Source: Sphaerotilus microaerophilus
GTDB taxonomy: Bacteria > Pseudomonadota > Gammaproteobacteria > Burkholderiales > Burkholderiaceae_C
Assembly: GCF_023734135.1 (NCBI RefSeq)
Contig: NZ_AP025730.1
Coordinates: 1,860,001-1,924,000 of the forward strand
Direction of reading: 5' to 3'
Length of the DNA: 64,000 nt
The position numbers were made by a program, and so were the translations under genes. This document shows, one piece after another, positions 36,959-46,663 of this stretch (its first letter is position 1; each line of letters begins with the position of its first letter). The notes beneath the pieces are model-generated. The model had not been told where the DNA came from. It worked only from the letters and a program-made list of their open reading frames with translations, and did no database searches.

Positions 36959-37390
36959 TCATGGCAGCAGCACCTTCGTGACGTACTGGAGGGAGCCCGC
37001 CGAACTGGGTCGGGACGGGGGGCGCCAGGTGATCGTGATCGTCGCCACCCCGGCCGCGTCGGTGCTCACCGCGCCGCTGCCGTTGGGCAGGCCGCCGCTG
37101 GACTGGGTGGAGACCTTCGTCTGCCAGGCGGTCAGCGTGGTGCTGGCCAGGCTGGTCGACTGCACCAGCCACATCGTCGTGGCCAGCTCGTTGGCCAGCA
37201 GGGCGGCCCGGTTGCGGTCCTCGGCATCGAGCGAGTACTGCATCGCGCGGCTGTGCAGCGCAGCCATGCCCAGCACGCCCAAGGAGAGGATGAGCAGTGC
37301 GGTCAGCACCTCCACCATCGTCGTGCCGCGCTCGGACGCTGCGGTCGCGCGGCGCCGTCGCATCGGTGTCAGAGGGGTTGGCAACCTCAT
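36959..37390 (-). CDS. pilV: Minor pilin / prepilin-like protein PilV
   Basis: The protein has 143 residues. A basic leader (MRRRRATAASERG) is followed by the prepilin motif TTMVEVLTALLILSLGVLGMAALHSRAMQYS, with Glu at +5 and the PilV-typical SLGVLGMA stretch. Its stop overlaps the pilW start (ATGA), which shows translational coupling. PilV joins PilW and PilX in the pilus tip complex. Confidence 0.88.
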   Translation of the reverse strand: MRLPTPLTPMRRRRATAASERGTTMVEVLTALLILSLGVLGMAALHSRAMQYSLDAEDRNRAALLANELATTMWLVQSTSLASTTLTAWQTKVSTQSSGGLPNGSGAVSTDAAGVATITITWRPPSRPSSAGSLQYVTKVLLP

Positions 37391-37413
37391 CGGTCGGCTC
37401 CAGGGGGGCTCTG

Positions 37414-38055
37414 TCAGCAGCCGTCCGGCACTGACGACGACAGCGTCTTGTCCCGGTCGCACAGGCGGATCTGACCGCCGAGGAAGACCTGCACGCGCAG
37501 CCGGCGCGTGGCGCCCGCGACCGTCAGGTCATAGGTGGCGGGCGTGGTCGCATTGGTCGGCGCCGTGCAGTTCACCCCCAGTCCGGTGCTGCCATTGGTG
37601 ACCGGCCGGCCAATGGTGTTGAAGCAGAGCACGCCCGGGCCGGTGATGCTCACGCGCATGCCCGATGGCAGGGCCACGCCCTGCACGTAGAAGCCGTCGT
37701 TCGCCGTTTCGCCGGACAGCCCGGGCAGCGCGCGCACGAACCAGTTCCTCCCGTTGGCCACCGGCGTGGCGGCGAGGGCGGGCGTGGCGTTGGTCAGCGC
37801 CAGGACGGTCTGGCGGTTGCGCCGCAGCGCCTCGCTCTGCGCCAGGCGCAGGCTGTTCTGCAGTTGCTCGGCGCTGCTGCGCGCCTTGGCGTTGGCCAGC
37901 CAGGCGCTCAGCGCGGGGGTGGCCAGCACCAGCAGCGTGGCCATGGCCGCGAGCGTCGCCAGCAGTTCGATGAGCGTGAAGCCCCGTGGCCGTGCCGCCA
38001 GCGTCGCCTGGTCGGCCGATGCGGCGCCCGGGTGGTGTGGCCCGGGCTTCAGCAT
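37414..38055 (-). CDS. fimT: FimT/GspH-type minor prepilin
   Basis: The protein has 213 residues. The prepilin cleavage site is PRG-FTLIELLATLAAMATLLVLATPAL with Glu at +5. The following sequence AKARSSAEQLQNSLRLAQSEALRRNR is the standard FimT/GspH signature. The C-terminus contains paired cysteines (GVLCFNTIG, RLCDRDK). It overlaps the upstream pilE-like gene by 7 bases. FimT-class pilins have been linked to DNA uptake in other bacteria; that is family knowledge only. Confidence 0.88.
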   Translation of the reverse strand: MLKPGPHHPGAASADQATLAARPRGFTLIELLATLAAMATLLVLATPALSAWLANAKARSSAEQLQNSLRLAQSEALRRNRQTVLALTNATPALAATPVANGRNWFVRALPGLSGETANDGFYVQGVALPSGMRVSITGPGVLCFNTIGRPVTNGSTGLGVNCTAPTNATTPATYDLTVAGATRRLRVQVFLGGQIRLCDRDKTLSSSVPDGC

Positions 38056-38672
38056 GTGTCGCCCTTGCGGGTGATCCAGCAGGGGTAGCCGCCGGTGGGC
38101 GGCGTGCCCCAGCCGGTGGGCAGCCCCGTGGTGCGGGCGTCGCCGTGGTGGTCGACGGTATAGACGGCCCCCGCGGCCGTGCCGCTGCCCGTGGCAGTGA
38201 TGGTGTAGGCGTTGGCGGTGGGGGTCGACGCGCAGACGAGCGTGAACGCACCCACCGTGACGCTGGTCGCGCAGGGACCACTGACGTAGGTGCGGTTGCC
38301 GAGGTAGTACTGTTCCATCAGAGCGCGGCGGTCGGCCAGGGCCGCCACGCCTTCACCCAGGCGGCTGCGCTGGATATGGGCCCGGTAGGACGGGATGGCC
38401 ACGGTGGCCAGGATGGCGATCACGGCCAGGGCGATGCCCATGTCCATCAGCGTGAAGCCGCCCTGGCGGCGGCCGTTGCGCCCGACGCCCTGCGGCCACC
38501 CGGGGCGGCATGGGGAATCGGACGGCGCGGGGCGATGCGCCGACGCAGTCGATGGGGAGGCAACGGTGACGACGTTCGAGGAGGACATGGCAGGGCGGAC
38601 CCAGGGCCGCACGGGGATGGCCCCGACTTTGCGGGACCTGATCGCGCCACGAAGCCCCGAACAGCGGCCCAT
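38049..38672 (-). CDS. pilE: PilE-like type IV minor pilin with an unusually long leader
   Basis: The protein has 207 residues from the ATG at 38672, which has an AAGGAG site 8 bases upstream. An ATG at 38588 would give 179. The pilin motif is QGG-FTLMDMGIALAVIAILATVAIPSYRAHIQRSRLGEG. Position +5 is Asp instead of the usual Glu. The leader is 45-73 residues, far longer than the usual 6-30. The C-terminal region has the disulfide pattern of PilE (YPCWITRKGDTC). It is the first gene of the minor-pilin operon. Confidence 0.8.
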   Translation of the reverse strand: MGRCSGLRGAIRSRKVGAIPVRPWVRPAMSSSNVVTVASPSTASAHRPAPSDSPCRPGWPQGVGRNGRRQGGFTLMDMGIALAVIAILATVAIPSYRAHIQRSRLGEGVAALADRRALMEQYYLGNRTYVSGPCATSVTVGAFTLVCASTPTANAYTITATGSGTAAGAVYTVDHHGDARTTGLPTGWGTPPTGGYPCWITRKGDTC

Positions 38673-38965
38673 AAGGCCAGCTCCTTCGACTGGGCGTCGG
38701 GTGCGCGCGGGACATCGGCCAGCGGCTCCGGTCGCCAGCGATATCGGCCGGCGCACGCTCGCGCACAGGGCCTGCGGAGGCGCCTGCCCGCGCTGTCCGT
38801 GAGTTCTTCATGCGGATGCCGCCTGGCACCACCGGCTGCGCATGGGCGTGACCTGCCGCGCTGACCCGCCGTGCCAGTTCTCGCAGGCGGGGCTACCTCC
38901 CGGGCCCCGGCCTCCCGCGTTCCCGGTTTCCCTGGCTGCCGTGTTGATCGCGCCCGGCGCCGTGC

Positions 38966-40015
38966 TCAGGCGCCGGACCAGCCCGAGGCCAGTGCGCGCG
39001 TCAGCGCAGCCGCGGGCAGCTCGCAGCAGCCGCGGCGGTTCTGGCCGGCCCACAGCGGCGTGAAGTCGCTGCGGCCGGCGGCCTCGGCCTTCGCGCGCAG
39101 CGGGGCGATGGCCGGGGTGGCGAGCGGGAATGCCGGGGCCAGCGGGCTGATCGGCCCCAGCTCGCGCATCAGGCGGGTCACCAGGCCGCGCGCGGGCCGC
39201 CCGGTGTAGAGGTTGGTCAGCGCCGTCGGCCGCTCGCCGGGGTCGGCCAGCGCGGCGCGGTGCAGGGCGCTGGTGGTCGCCTCCGGGCAGAGCAGGTAGG
39301 CGGTGCCGACCTGCACGCCCACCGCGCCCAGCGCCCGGGCGGCCGCGACACCCGCCGCGTCGGCGATGCCGCCCGCGGCCACCACCGGCACACGCACCGC
39401 GCGCAGCACCTGGGGCAGCAGAGCGAAGCTGCCGAGCTGGGTGGCCAGGTCCTCACTGAGGAACATCCCTCGGTGCCCACCCGCTTCCAGGCCCTGGGCG
39501 ATGACGATGTCCGCCCCGTGCGCTTCCAGCCAGCGCGCCTCGTCCACCGTGGTGGCCGAGGACAGCACCGTCGCCCCCCAGGCCTTCACCCGGGCGAGCA
39601 GGGCGGCGTCGGGCAGGCCGAAGTGGAAGCTCACCACCGGCGGGCGGAAGGCCTCCAGCAGCTCGACGGCCTCGGCATCAAAGGGGCGGCGTCCCGGCCC
39701 GGCGGGGATGGCCGAGGCATCGATGCCGAACTCGGCAAAGTAGGGCGCCAGCGCCTGCCGCCAGGCGGCCTCGCGTGCCGCATCGGCCGCGGGTGGCGTG
39801 TGGCAGAAGAAGTTGACGTTGTAGGGCCGCTGCGTCCCTGCAGTGAGGGCGGCCAGCTCGTCGCGCAGGGCCTGTGGAGTGAGCATCGCCGCCGGCAGCG
39901 AGCCGAGCCCGCCGGCCTCGCTGACGGCCACGGCCAGCGCGCTGCCCTGCACGCCGGCCATCGGCGCCTGGATGATCGGGAGGTCGATGCCCAGGCGTTG
40001 CTGCAGCGTTGTCAT
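38966..40015 (-). CDS. Nitronate monooxygenase / FMN-dependent 2-nitropropane dioxygenase family
   Basis: The protein has 349 residues of TIM-barrel type. It has GIDLPIIQAPMAGVQGSALAVAVSEAGGLGSLPA at the N-terminus, then GADIVIAQGLEAGGHRGMF and PVVAAGGIADAAGVAAARALGAVGVQVGTAYL, which form the FMN phosphate site. The family oxidises alkyl nitronates or acts as an FMN oxidoreductase. The ATG at 40015 is 8 bases after the hoxB stop, so it is probably co-transcribed with hoxAB at the place where hoxC would be expected. No functional link to H2 sensing is known. Confidence 0.88.
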   Translation of the reverse strand: MTTLQQRLGIDLPIIQAPMAGVQGSALAVAVSEAGGLGSLPAAMLTPQALRDELAALTAGTQRPYNVNFFCHTPPAADAAREAAWRQALAPYFAEFGIDASAIPAGPGRRPFDAEAVELLEAFRPPVVSFHFGLPDAALLARVKAWGATVLSSATTVDEARWLEAHGADIVIAQGLEAGGHRGMFLSEDLATQLGSFALLPQVLRAVRVPVVAAGGIADAAGVAAARALGAVGVQVGTAYLLCPEATTSALHRAALADPGERPTALTNLYTGRPARGLVTRLMRELGPISPLAPAFPLATPAIAPLRAKAEAAGRSDFTPLWAGQNRRGCCELPAAALTRALASGWSGA

Positions 40016-40023
40016 GGCGGGGC

Positions 40024-41040
40024 TCACTTCAATCGGGTCTTCTTCACCTGCGGCGCCACCACTCGGTGGTCAGCCACCGCGTTGAGCTTGACGCGCTTGG
40101 GCGTGGCGCTCTTGGACAGCGAGGCCAGCGCGACGAACCAGGCCTTGGGCATGTCGGTGGGCAGGCCGATGGGGATGCCCGCCAGCTTGGGCGTGGCGTG
40201 GTACGGATGGCCGGGGTCCTGGAAGCCGGGCTCGGTGCAGCTGATGCAGGCGTAGCCGCCGCGGGTGCAGCTGCCTTCGCCGTTCCACAGCCGGGTGTTG
40301 CAGTCGGCGTGCGCCTGGGTGCCCTTGCAGCCCAGGTGCTCCATCATGCAGCCGAGGTCGCTGGGCTTCTCGGCGCTGGCCTTGAACTCGTAGTACTCGT
40401 TGCGCGTGCAGCCGTGGTGCACCAGCTGGTCGGCGTAGCAGCGCGGGCGGGCGAAGGGGTCGAGGTCGTCCGCACCGAGCAGGCCGGCGTCGAGCGCCAT
40501 CAGGGTGTCGATCACCCAGCCGGGGTGCGTCGGGCAGCCGGCGATGTTGATCACCGGCAGGCCGCCGTTGTGGCCAGTGCCGCTGCGGTCCCGCCAGCCG
40601 GTGCCGAGCAGGCCGCCGGGGCGGTCGTCGTCGTACTGCAGGCCGCAGGCGTCGGTGGGGTTGGGGCCGGTAGCGCTGATGCCGCCCCAGGCGGCGCAGC
40701 TGCCCACCGCGGCGACGTGCCGGGCCACGCCGGCCAGGCGCCGCACCCAGTCGATCATCGGCAGCCCGGTGCCGGCCAGCACATGGAAGCGCCCGCTGCC
40801 GTGCGGGCCGCGCAGCAGCGCACCCTCGATGCACAGCACGTCCAGCGCGGTGCGGCCGGCCAGGCAGTCGTCCAGAACCTGCAGCAGCTCGGCGCCGCTC
40901 TCCAGGCTCAGGCTCGGGTGCCAGAGCAGGTTCACGCCCGCGCGCCGCAGCATGCCGGCGAAGTCGGGCGTGTCGGCGCACAGCAGCGACATGCTGCAGC
41001 CGCCGCAGCCGCCCGATTGGAGCCAGAGCACGTTCAGCAT
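40024..41040 (-). CDS. hoxB: Regulatory (H2-sensing) NiFe hydrogenase small subunit
   Basis: The protein has 338 residues. It has QSGGCGGCSMSLL at the N-terminus, VGSCAAWGGI, NIAGCPTHP and a C-terminal cysteine-rich region (CMMEHLGCKG, CISCTEPGFQDP) that bind three FeS clusters. There is no Tat leader, as expected for the cytoplasmic sensor HoxB/HupU. It starts 2 bases after the hoxA stop, so hoxA-hoxB are one operon. Its partner hoxC is at 7.3-8.8 kb on the same strand. Confidence 0.93.
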   Translation of the reverse strand: MLNVLWLQSGGCGGCSMSLLCADTPDFAGMLRRAGVNLLWHPSLSLESGAELLQVLDDCLAGRTALDVLCIEGALLRGPHGSGRFHVLAGTGLPMIDWVRRLAGVARHVAAVGSCAAWGGISATGPNPTDACGLQYDDDRPGGLLGTGWRDRSGTGHNGGLPVINIAGCPTHPGWVIDTLMALDAGLLGADDLDPFARPRCYADQLVHHGCTRNEYYEFKASAEKPSDLGCMMEHLGCKGTQAHADCNTRLWNGEGSCTRGGYACISCTEPGFQDPGHPYHATPKLAGIPIGLPTDMPKAWFVALASLSKSATPKRVKLNAVADHRVVAPQVKKTRLK

Positions 41041-41042
41041 GT

Positions 41043-42521
<1,479 letters not shown>

Positions 42522-42823
42522 GGCGGCGGTGGCGCGAAAGTGCGGATTGTGCCCGCCGGTGCCCGCTGCGGCGGTGTCGACTCGAGATGGGTAGATGGGT
42601 AAATGGGTGAGGGGGCCGTGCGGGATCGGCTGCATGCGCCGATCACACCGGGAACGAGGGCGCTATTTCGGCTTCGGGTGCGGCCAGGGCTCACCTATGG
42701 TGCAGGGCACGGACGCTCTGACCGCCTGAGCGGCTCAAGGGGCCGCAGGGTTGTGCCGAAGAAAGGCCGGGCAGCTTTGCCTGAAGCCACTGCGCTGCCG
42801 CACCGCCACCACCGAACCTCGCC
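42522..42823. other. Divergent intergenic region between hoxA and the filament operon
   Basis: This 302-base gap must hold the promoters of hoxA and of the long plus-strand operon. I see three tandem 8-mers (ATGGGTAG, ATGGGTAA, ATGGGTGA) at 42587-42610. There is also a small hairpin GCGGC-N6-GCCGC near 42730. I see no convincing sigma-70 or sigma-54 promoter. Confidence 0.5.
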
Positions 42824-44692
42824 ATGAAGAGCAACCGACTGGGCCTGTTGATCATTGCCGCCACGCTGGCGGTGATCGGGCTCATCGTCGCGGCCGTGCA
42901 CGGCTACCTGGCCGACCGCCACGAGCGGCAGATCCGCGCGCAGGGGGTGAGCCTGTCGCGCTCGCTGGCGCTGCTGCCCCTGGAGCAGCTGGTGCCGGGC
43001 GACGGGCAGCGCAGCGTCCTGCACACCGCCGTGGGCGCACAGCGCAGCGAGGGCTTCGTCTATGCCCTGCTGGTGTCCCCGGCCGGTGCGCCGTTGGTCG
43101 AATTTGCGCTGCCGGGCACGCCGGTGCCGGCAGGGGCGCTTCCCCGCGAGCCGGCAGGCTGGTACGGTGAGCGTGCGCTGCGCATGCCGGACTCGGGCCG
43201 GCGCATCATCGAATTCATCGGCCCGGTGATGCACCAGGGCAACCTCGCTGGCTTCGTGCGGCTGGGCTACTTCGCCGATCCGCCCTGGGGCGGCGTGGAG
43301 CAGCTGTCCTTTGCGGGGATCCTGGCGCTGCCGATCTTCCTGCTGGCGCCGTTCTTCTACCTGCTGATGCGCCGCGAGATCCGCCCGCTCGCTCGGCTGG
43401 CCGACCAGCTTGCACAGACCGACGGCGGTGCACGCTCGGGCCGGCCGGCTGTGGCTGCGGCGCCGGGCGCCGACCCGCTCAGCGAGTTTGTCGAGCGCTT
43501 CGGCCGCTTCCTGAGCGTCACCGAGGCGCGCATGAGCGAGCTGGAGGCGCAGCGGCTGGATGCGGTGGCGTCGAGCCGGCTGATCGCCTACGACAAGGGC
43601 AAGGTCGAGGTGGCGCTGCAGTCCCTGCCCGAAGGCATCCTGGTGCTCGATGGTGCGGGCCTGCCCGTGTTCGCCAACGCCAGCCTGGAGGGTCTGGTGG
43701 GGGTGCCGCCCGAGCAGATCGTGGGGCAGCCGCCGAAGCTGTGGTGCAAGGTGCCGGCGCTGCTGGCCTTCCTGACACGTCAGCGCATGCGTGCCGGTGT
43801 GGCCACGTTTCTCCCCACCCAGGCCGACATCGTGCTGGCGGGCTCGCCGCCGCGCTTCCTGAGTCTGAGCGCACAGCCTCTGCCCACGCCGCAGGACAGC
43901 AGCAGCGTCTTCGGCACGCTGGTGGTGATCCGTGACACCACCCAGGAGCAGCTCTCGCGCACCGCGGGGGCGGACTTCGTGATGCAGGTCTCGCACGAGC
44001 TGAAGACGCCGCTGGCCAGCATCGTGGCCTACGCCGAGTTGCTGATGGGCGACGATGGGGCGGACCCCGGTTTGCACATCGAGGCGGTCAACGTCATCCA
44101 TGACGAGGCGCAGCGCATGGCGGGGCTGATCAACAACCTGCTGAACATCGCCAAGATCGATGCCGGCACGACGGCCCTCAAGCGCCAGCGCGTCCACCTG
44201 CACGACCTGCTGGTGGACGCCTTCGAGTCGCAGCGCCAAGGCGCGCTGGGCCAGGGCCTGGACTTCCGCATCGACGTGCCGCCCAACCTGGGTGCTGCGG
44301 CGCTGGACAAGGACCTGTTCCGCATCGCGCTGAACAACCTGCTGAGCAACGCCATCAAGTACAACCAGCCGGGTGGCTTCATTGCGCTGAGCGCCGAGGA
44401 GGAGGGCGACCAGACGCTGGTCATCCGCATCCGTGATGGCGGCATCGGCATCCCCGCCGACCAGGTCGAGCGCATCTTCGACAAGTACTACCGCGTGGCT
44501 GACAACCGCAGCGACAGCCGCCCCGGTGCCGCTGCTCGCAAGGGCCACGGCCTGGGCCTGCACCTGGTGCGCCAGATCATCGACCTGCACCAGGGCAGCA
44601 TCACGGTGCAGAGCACACCGGGGCAGGGCAGCGAGTTCTGCATCCGCGTGCGCAAGCTCGCCGCGGTCTACGAGGAGGCCCTTCCAGCATGA
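42824..44692 (+). CDS. Membrane sensor histidine kinase heading the filament operon
   Basis: The protein has 622 residues. Membrane segments at about 6-28 and 164-183 enclose a periplasmic domain of about 135 residues. Next come a HAMP-like linker, a PAS domain (LPEGILVLDGAGLPVFANASLEGLVG), the H-box MQVSHELKTPLASIVAYAE and an ATPase domain (NNLLSNAIKYNQPGG, IRDGGIGI, GHGLGLHLVRQII). Its stop overlaps the receiver gene (ATGA), forming a two-component pair that opens the gene series of a type IV filament machine. The signal is unknown. Confidence 0.87.
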   Translation: MKSNRLGLLIIAATLAVIGLIVAAVHGYLADRHERQIRAQGVSLSRSLALLPLEQLVPGDGQRSVLHTAVGAQRSEGFVYALLVSPAGAPLVEFALPGTPVPAGALPREPAGWYGERALRMPDSGRRIIEFIGPVMHQGNLAGFVRLGYFADPPWGGVEQLSFAGILALPIFLLAPFFYLLMRREIRPLARLADQLAQTDGGARSGRPAVAAAPGADPLSEFVERFGRFLSVTEARMSELEAQRLDAVASSRLIAYDKGKVEVALQSLPEGILVLDGAGLPVFANASLEGLVGVPPEQIVGQPPKLWCKVPALLAFLTRQRMRAGVATFLPTQADIVLAGSPPRFLSLSAQPLPTPQDSSSVFGTLVVIRDTTQEQLSRTAGADFVMQVSHELKTPLASIVAYAELLMGDDGADPGLHIEAVNVIHDEAQRMAGLINNLLNIAKIDAGTTALKRQRVHLHDLLVDAFESQRQGALGQGLDFRIDVPPNLGAAALDKDLFRIALNNLLSNAIKYNQPGGFIALSAEEEGDQTLVIRIRDGGIGIPADQVERIFDKYYRVADNRSDSRPGAAARKGHGLGLHLVRQIIDLHQGSITVQSTPGQGSEFCIRVRKLAAVYEEALPA

Positions 44693-45102
44693 CAGGCACA
44701 AGCGGCATGAAACGGATCCTGATCGTCGACGACGAGCCCAACGTGATGCGTGTGCTCAAGCTCATGCTGGAGCGCGCCGGCCACCAGGTGCGCACCGCCG
44801 CGGACGGCCTGGCCGGCCTGGAGATGGCGCGGGCCGAGGCGCCGGACGTGCTCATCACCGACATCCAGATGCCGCGCATGGACGGGCGCGAGCTGGTGCG
44901 CACCCTGCATGCCGAAGCGCCCCAGCGGGGCTTTGACATCTACGTGATGACCTCGATGACCGAGCGCGAGGAGCGCGAGTGGGTGCGCCGCATCCCGCGG
45001 GTGGCCTTCCTGGAGAAGCCGGTCAGCCCGCGCCAGCTGGTCGCATGCCTGGCGCGGGGCCTGGACGATGGCAACGAAGGAGCCGGCCATGTGGGCAGCT
45101 GA
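44689..45102 (+). CDS. Stand-alone response-regulator receiver protein
   Basis: The protein has 137 residues comprising only a receiver domain. It has ILIVDDEPNVMRVLKLML, the phospho-acceptor Asp in VLITDIQMPRMDG, the switch Thr/Ser region VMTSMTE and Lys in AFLEKPVSP. There is no DNA-binding or enzymatic output. It must act by protein contact, perhaps on the HD-GYP protein whose gene starts inside its 3' end. An ATG at 44707 would shorten it by six residues. Confidence 0.85.
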   Translation: MTGTSGMKRILIVDDEPNVMRVLKLMLERAGHQVRTAADGLAGLEMARAEAPDVLITDIQMPRMDGRELVRTLHAEAPQRGFDIYVMTSMTEREEREWVRRIPRVAFLEKPVSPRQLVACLARGLDDGNEGAGHVGS

Positions 45103-46663
45103 TCTGAGCGAGGTCGATTTCGGCCGCATCCACCGCTGGCTGCAACGTGCCTGTGGCACCGGAACCCCGCTGCTGCTGTGCGACGCGCAGGGGGGCGTGC
45201 TGCAGCAGGGCGGCTCGGCGGCCGATGTGCAGCTGGCCGAACGGGTGGCCGCGCAGGTCGAAGCCGGCTTTGCCTGGCCCTTCGAAGGGGGCGGGCTGGC
45301 CGCGCAGGCGCTGGGCAGTGACCACACGCTGCTGTACCGGCCGGTCGAGAGCGGCTCGCAGCGCATCGGCTGGCTGGCGACCTGCATCGGTTCCGGCGAC
45401 CCCGCCAGCATGGCGGTGGACGATCTGGCCGAGGCAATGGAGGACTTGGCCGCCTCGGTGGGCGAGCAGGCCCGCCTGCACGATGAACGGACCCGCCTGC
45501 GCGGTGAGCTCGACGGCATGACCGAGGAGCTGGCCGAGCGCTACGAGGAGCTGCACATGGTCTACGGGGTGGATGAGCATGTGCGCCACCACGGCCACGA
45601 CAAGCGCGCCTTTGAGCTGCTGCTGCGTGACTGCGCTCGCCAGTTGGAGATCGACGTGGTGGCCTACGTCAAGCCCGACAGCGGCGAGTGCCTCTGGGCC
45701 ACCGAGCTGAGCCGGCCGATCCACAACCTCGACCTCGTGCTGGTGGAGATGCGCGGCGACCTGTTCCGCTTCGTGCAGTCCACGCGCGAGTCGCTGGTGC
45801 TCAATGCACCGGACGATCCGCGGCGCGCCTACGTCTTCACCGACATGCCCTACCGCGTGCTGGCCTGCCCGGTCAACAACGGCCAGCGGGTGGACAGCAT
45901 GCTGGTGCTGCTCAACCACGCTCACAAGCCCGACTTCAGCAACGGCGACCGCCGCCTGGCCGAGATCCTGGCCAGCCAGCTGTCCAACCTGCTGCACACC
46001 AGCACGCTGGTGGCGCGGCTGTCGAGCTTCACCGAGCAGATGGCGGCTGCGCTGGTCGAGGCGGTCGAGGCCAAGGACCCGTACACGCGTGGCCACAGCG
46101 AGCGGGTGCACCACCTGTCGATGGAAATCGGCCGCGCGCTGGAGCTGGATGAAACCGAGCTGGAGCACCTCTTCTGGGGCTCGTTGCTGCACGACGTGGG
46201 CAAGATCGGCATCCCCGACGCGGTGCTGTGCAAGCCCGGGCGGCTCACGCGCGACGAGTACGCCTTCATCATGGTGCACCCGGAGCGCAGCTACGAGATC
46301 CTGCGCCACATCGAGTACCTCAAGGACGCCGTGCCCGGGGCGCGCCACCACCAGGAGAAGTGGGACGGCACCGGCTACCCGCACGGGCTGAAGGGCGAGC
46401 GCATCCCCCTGCACGCGCGCATCATCGCGGTGGCGGACACCTACGACTCGATCACCAGCTCGCGTGCCTACCGCGCGGGGCGCAGCCACGAGGAGGCGAT
46501 GCGCGAGATCGAGCGCGTCTCGGGCAGCCAGCTCGACCCGTCCGTCGTCGCCGTGTTCCGCACGCTCTGCGCAGCCGAGCCGGAGTGGCTGCTGCGTTTC
46601 CGCATCCGCCGCGAAGGGGCCGCCGACAGCCTGGGCCAGGTCGTCCAGGGCCACCATGGATGA
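45089..46663 (+). CDS. HD-GYP domain c-di-GMP phosphodiesterase
   Basis: The protein has 524 residues. An unrecognised N-terminal segment and a coiled coil (residues about 130-170) lead to a GAF-like region and then HD-GYP. The metal and signature residues are present: HSERVHH, HDVGKIGIP, HHQEKWDGTGYP. HD-GYP enzymes linearise c-di-GMP to pGpG or GMP. AAGGAG at 45077 fixes the ATG at 45089, inside the receiver gene. The stop overlaps the start of the ATPase gene, whose product has a predicted c-di-GMP-binding domain, so local signalling between the two is likely. Confidence 0.9.
   Translation: MWAADLSEVDFGRIHRWLQRACGTGTPLLLCDAQGGVLQQGGSAADVQLAERVAAQVEAGFAWPFEGGGLAAQALGSDHTLLYRPVESGSQRIGWLATCIGSGDPASMAVDDLAEAMEDLAASVGEQARLHDERTRLRGELDGMTEELAERYEELHMVYGVDEHVRHHGHDKRAFELLLRDCARQLEIDVVAYVKPDSGECLWATELSRPIHNLDLVLVEMRGDLFRFVQSTRESLVLNAPDDPRRAYVFTDMPYRVLACPVNNGQRVDSMLVLLNHAHKPDFSNGDRRLAEILASQLSNLLHTSTLVARLSSFTEQMAAALVEAVEAKDPYTRGHSERVHHLSMEIGRALELDETELEHLFWGSLLHDVGKIGIPDAVLCKPGRLTRDEYAFIMVHPERSYEILRHIEYLKDAVPGARHHQEKWDGTGYPHGLKGERIPLHARIIAVADTYDSITSSRAYRAGRSHEEAMREIERVSGSQLDPSVVAVFRTLCAAEPEWLLRFRIRREGAADSLGQVVQGHHG

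Larger units (their letters stand above)
34686..36962 (-). pseudogene. pilW: pilW interrupted by an IS481-type element
   Basis: The 5' part (36962 to 36165, 266 codons) starts with the prepilin motif GGFTAVELMVALVVG and ends at NNTLFS. It runs 11 codons into the element before a stop. The 3' part (35078 to 34686, 130 residues plus stop) resumes as YDLLQTTADPLQPLADGV with the conserved YGVDSDGNG region of PilW. Removing the element and one 6-bp target copy restores a 396-codon pilW exactly in frame, so the insertion is recent. PilW normally helps prime pilus assembly; this copy should be non-functional. Confidence 0.92.

Noticed and set aside
38823..38840. TGGCAC-like sigma-54 promoter upstream of the pilin operon
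   Set aside because: TGGCAC is present but spacing to the GC-type -12 element is wrong, and it points away from the pilin genes.
46464..46655. Longer start of the ATPase gene at 46464
   Set aside because: The extension lies wholly in the HD-GYP coding region and is Arg/Ser-rich. The ATG at 46656 with a stop-start overlap fits the operon style.
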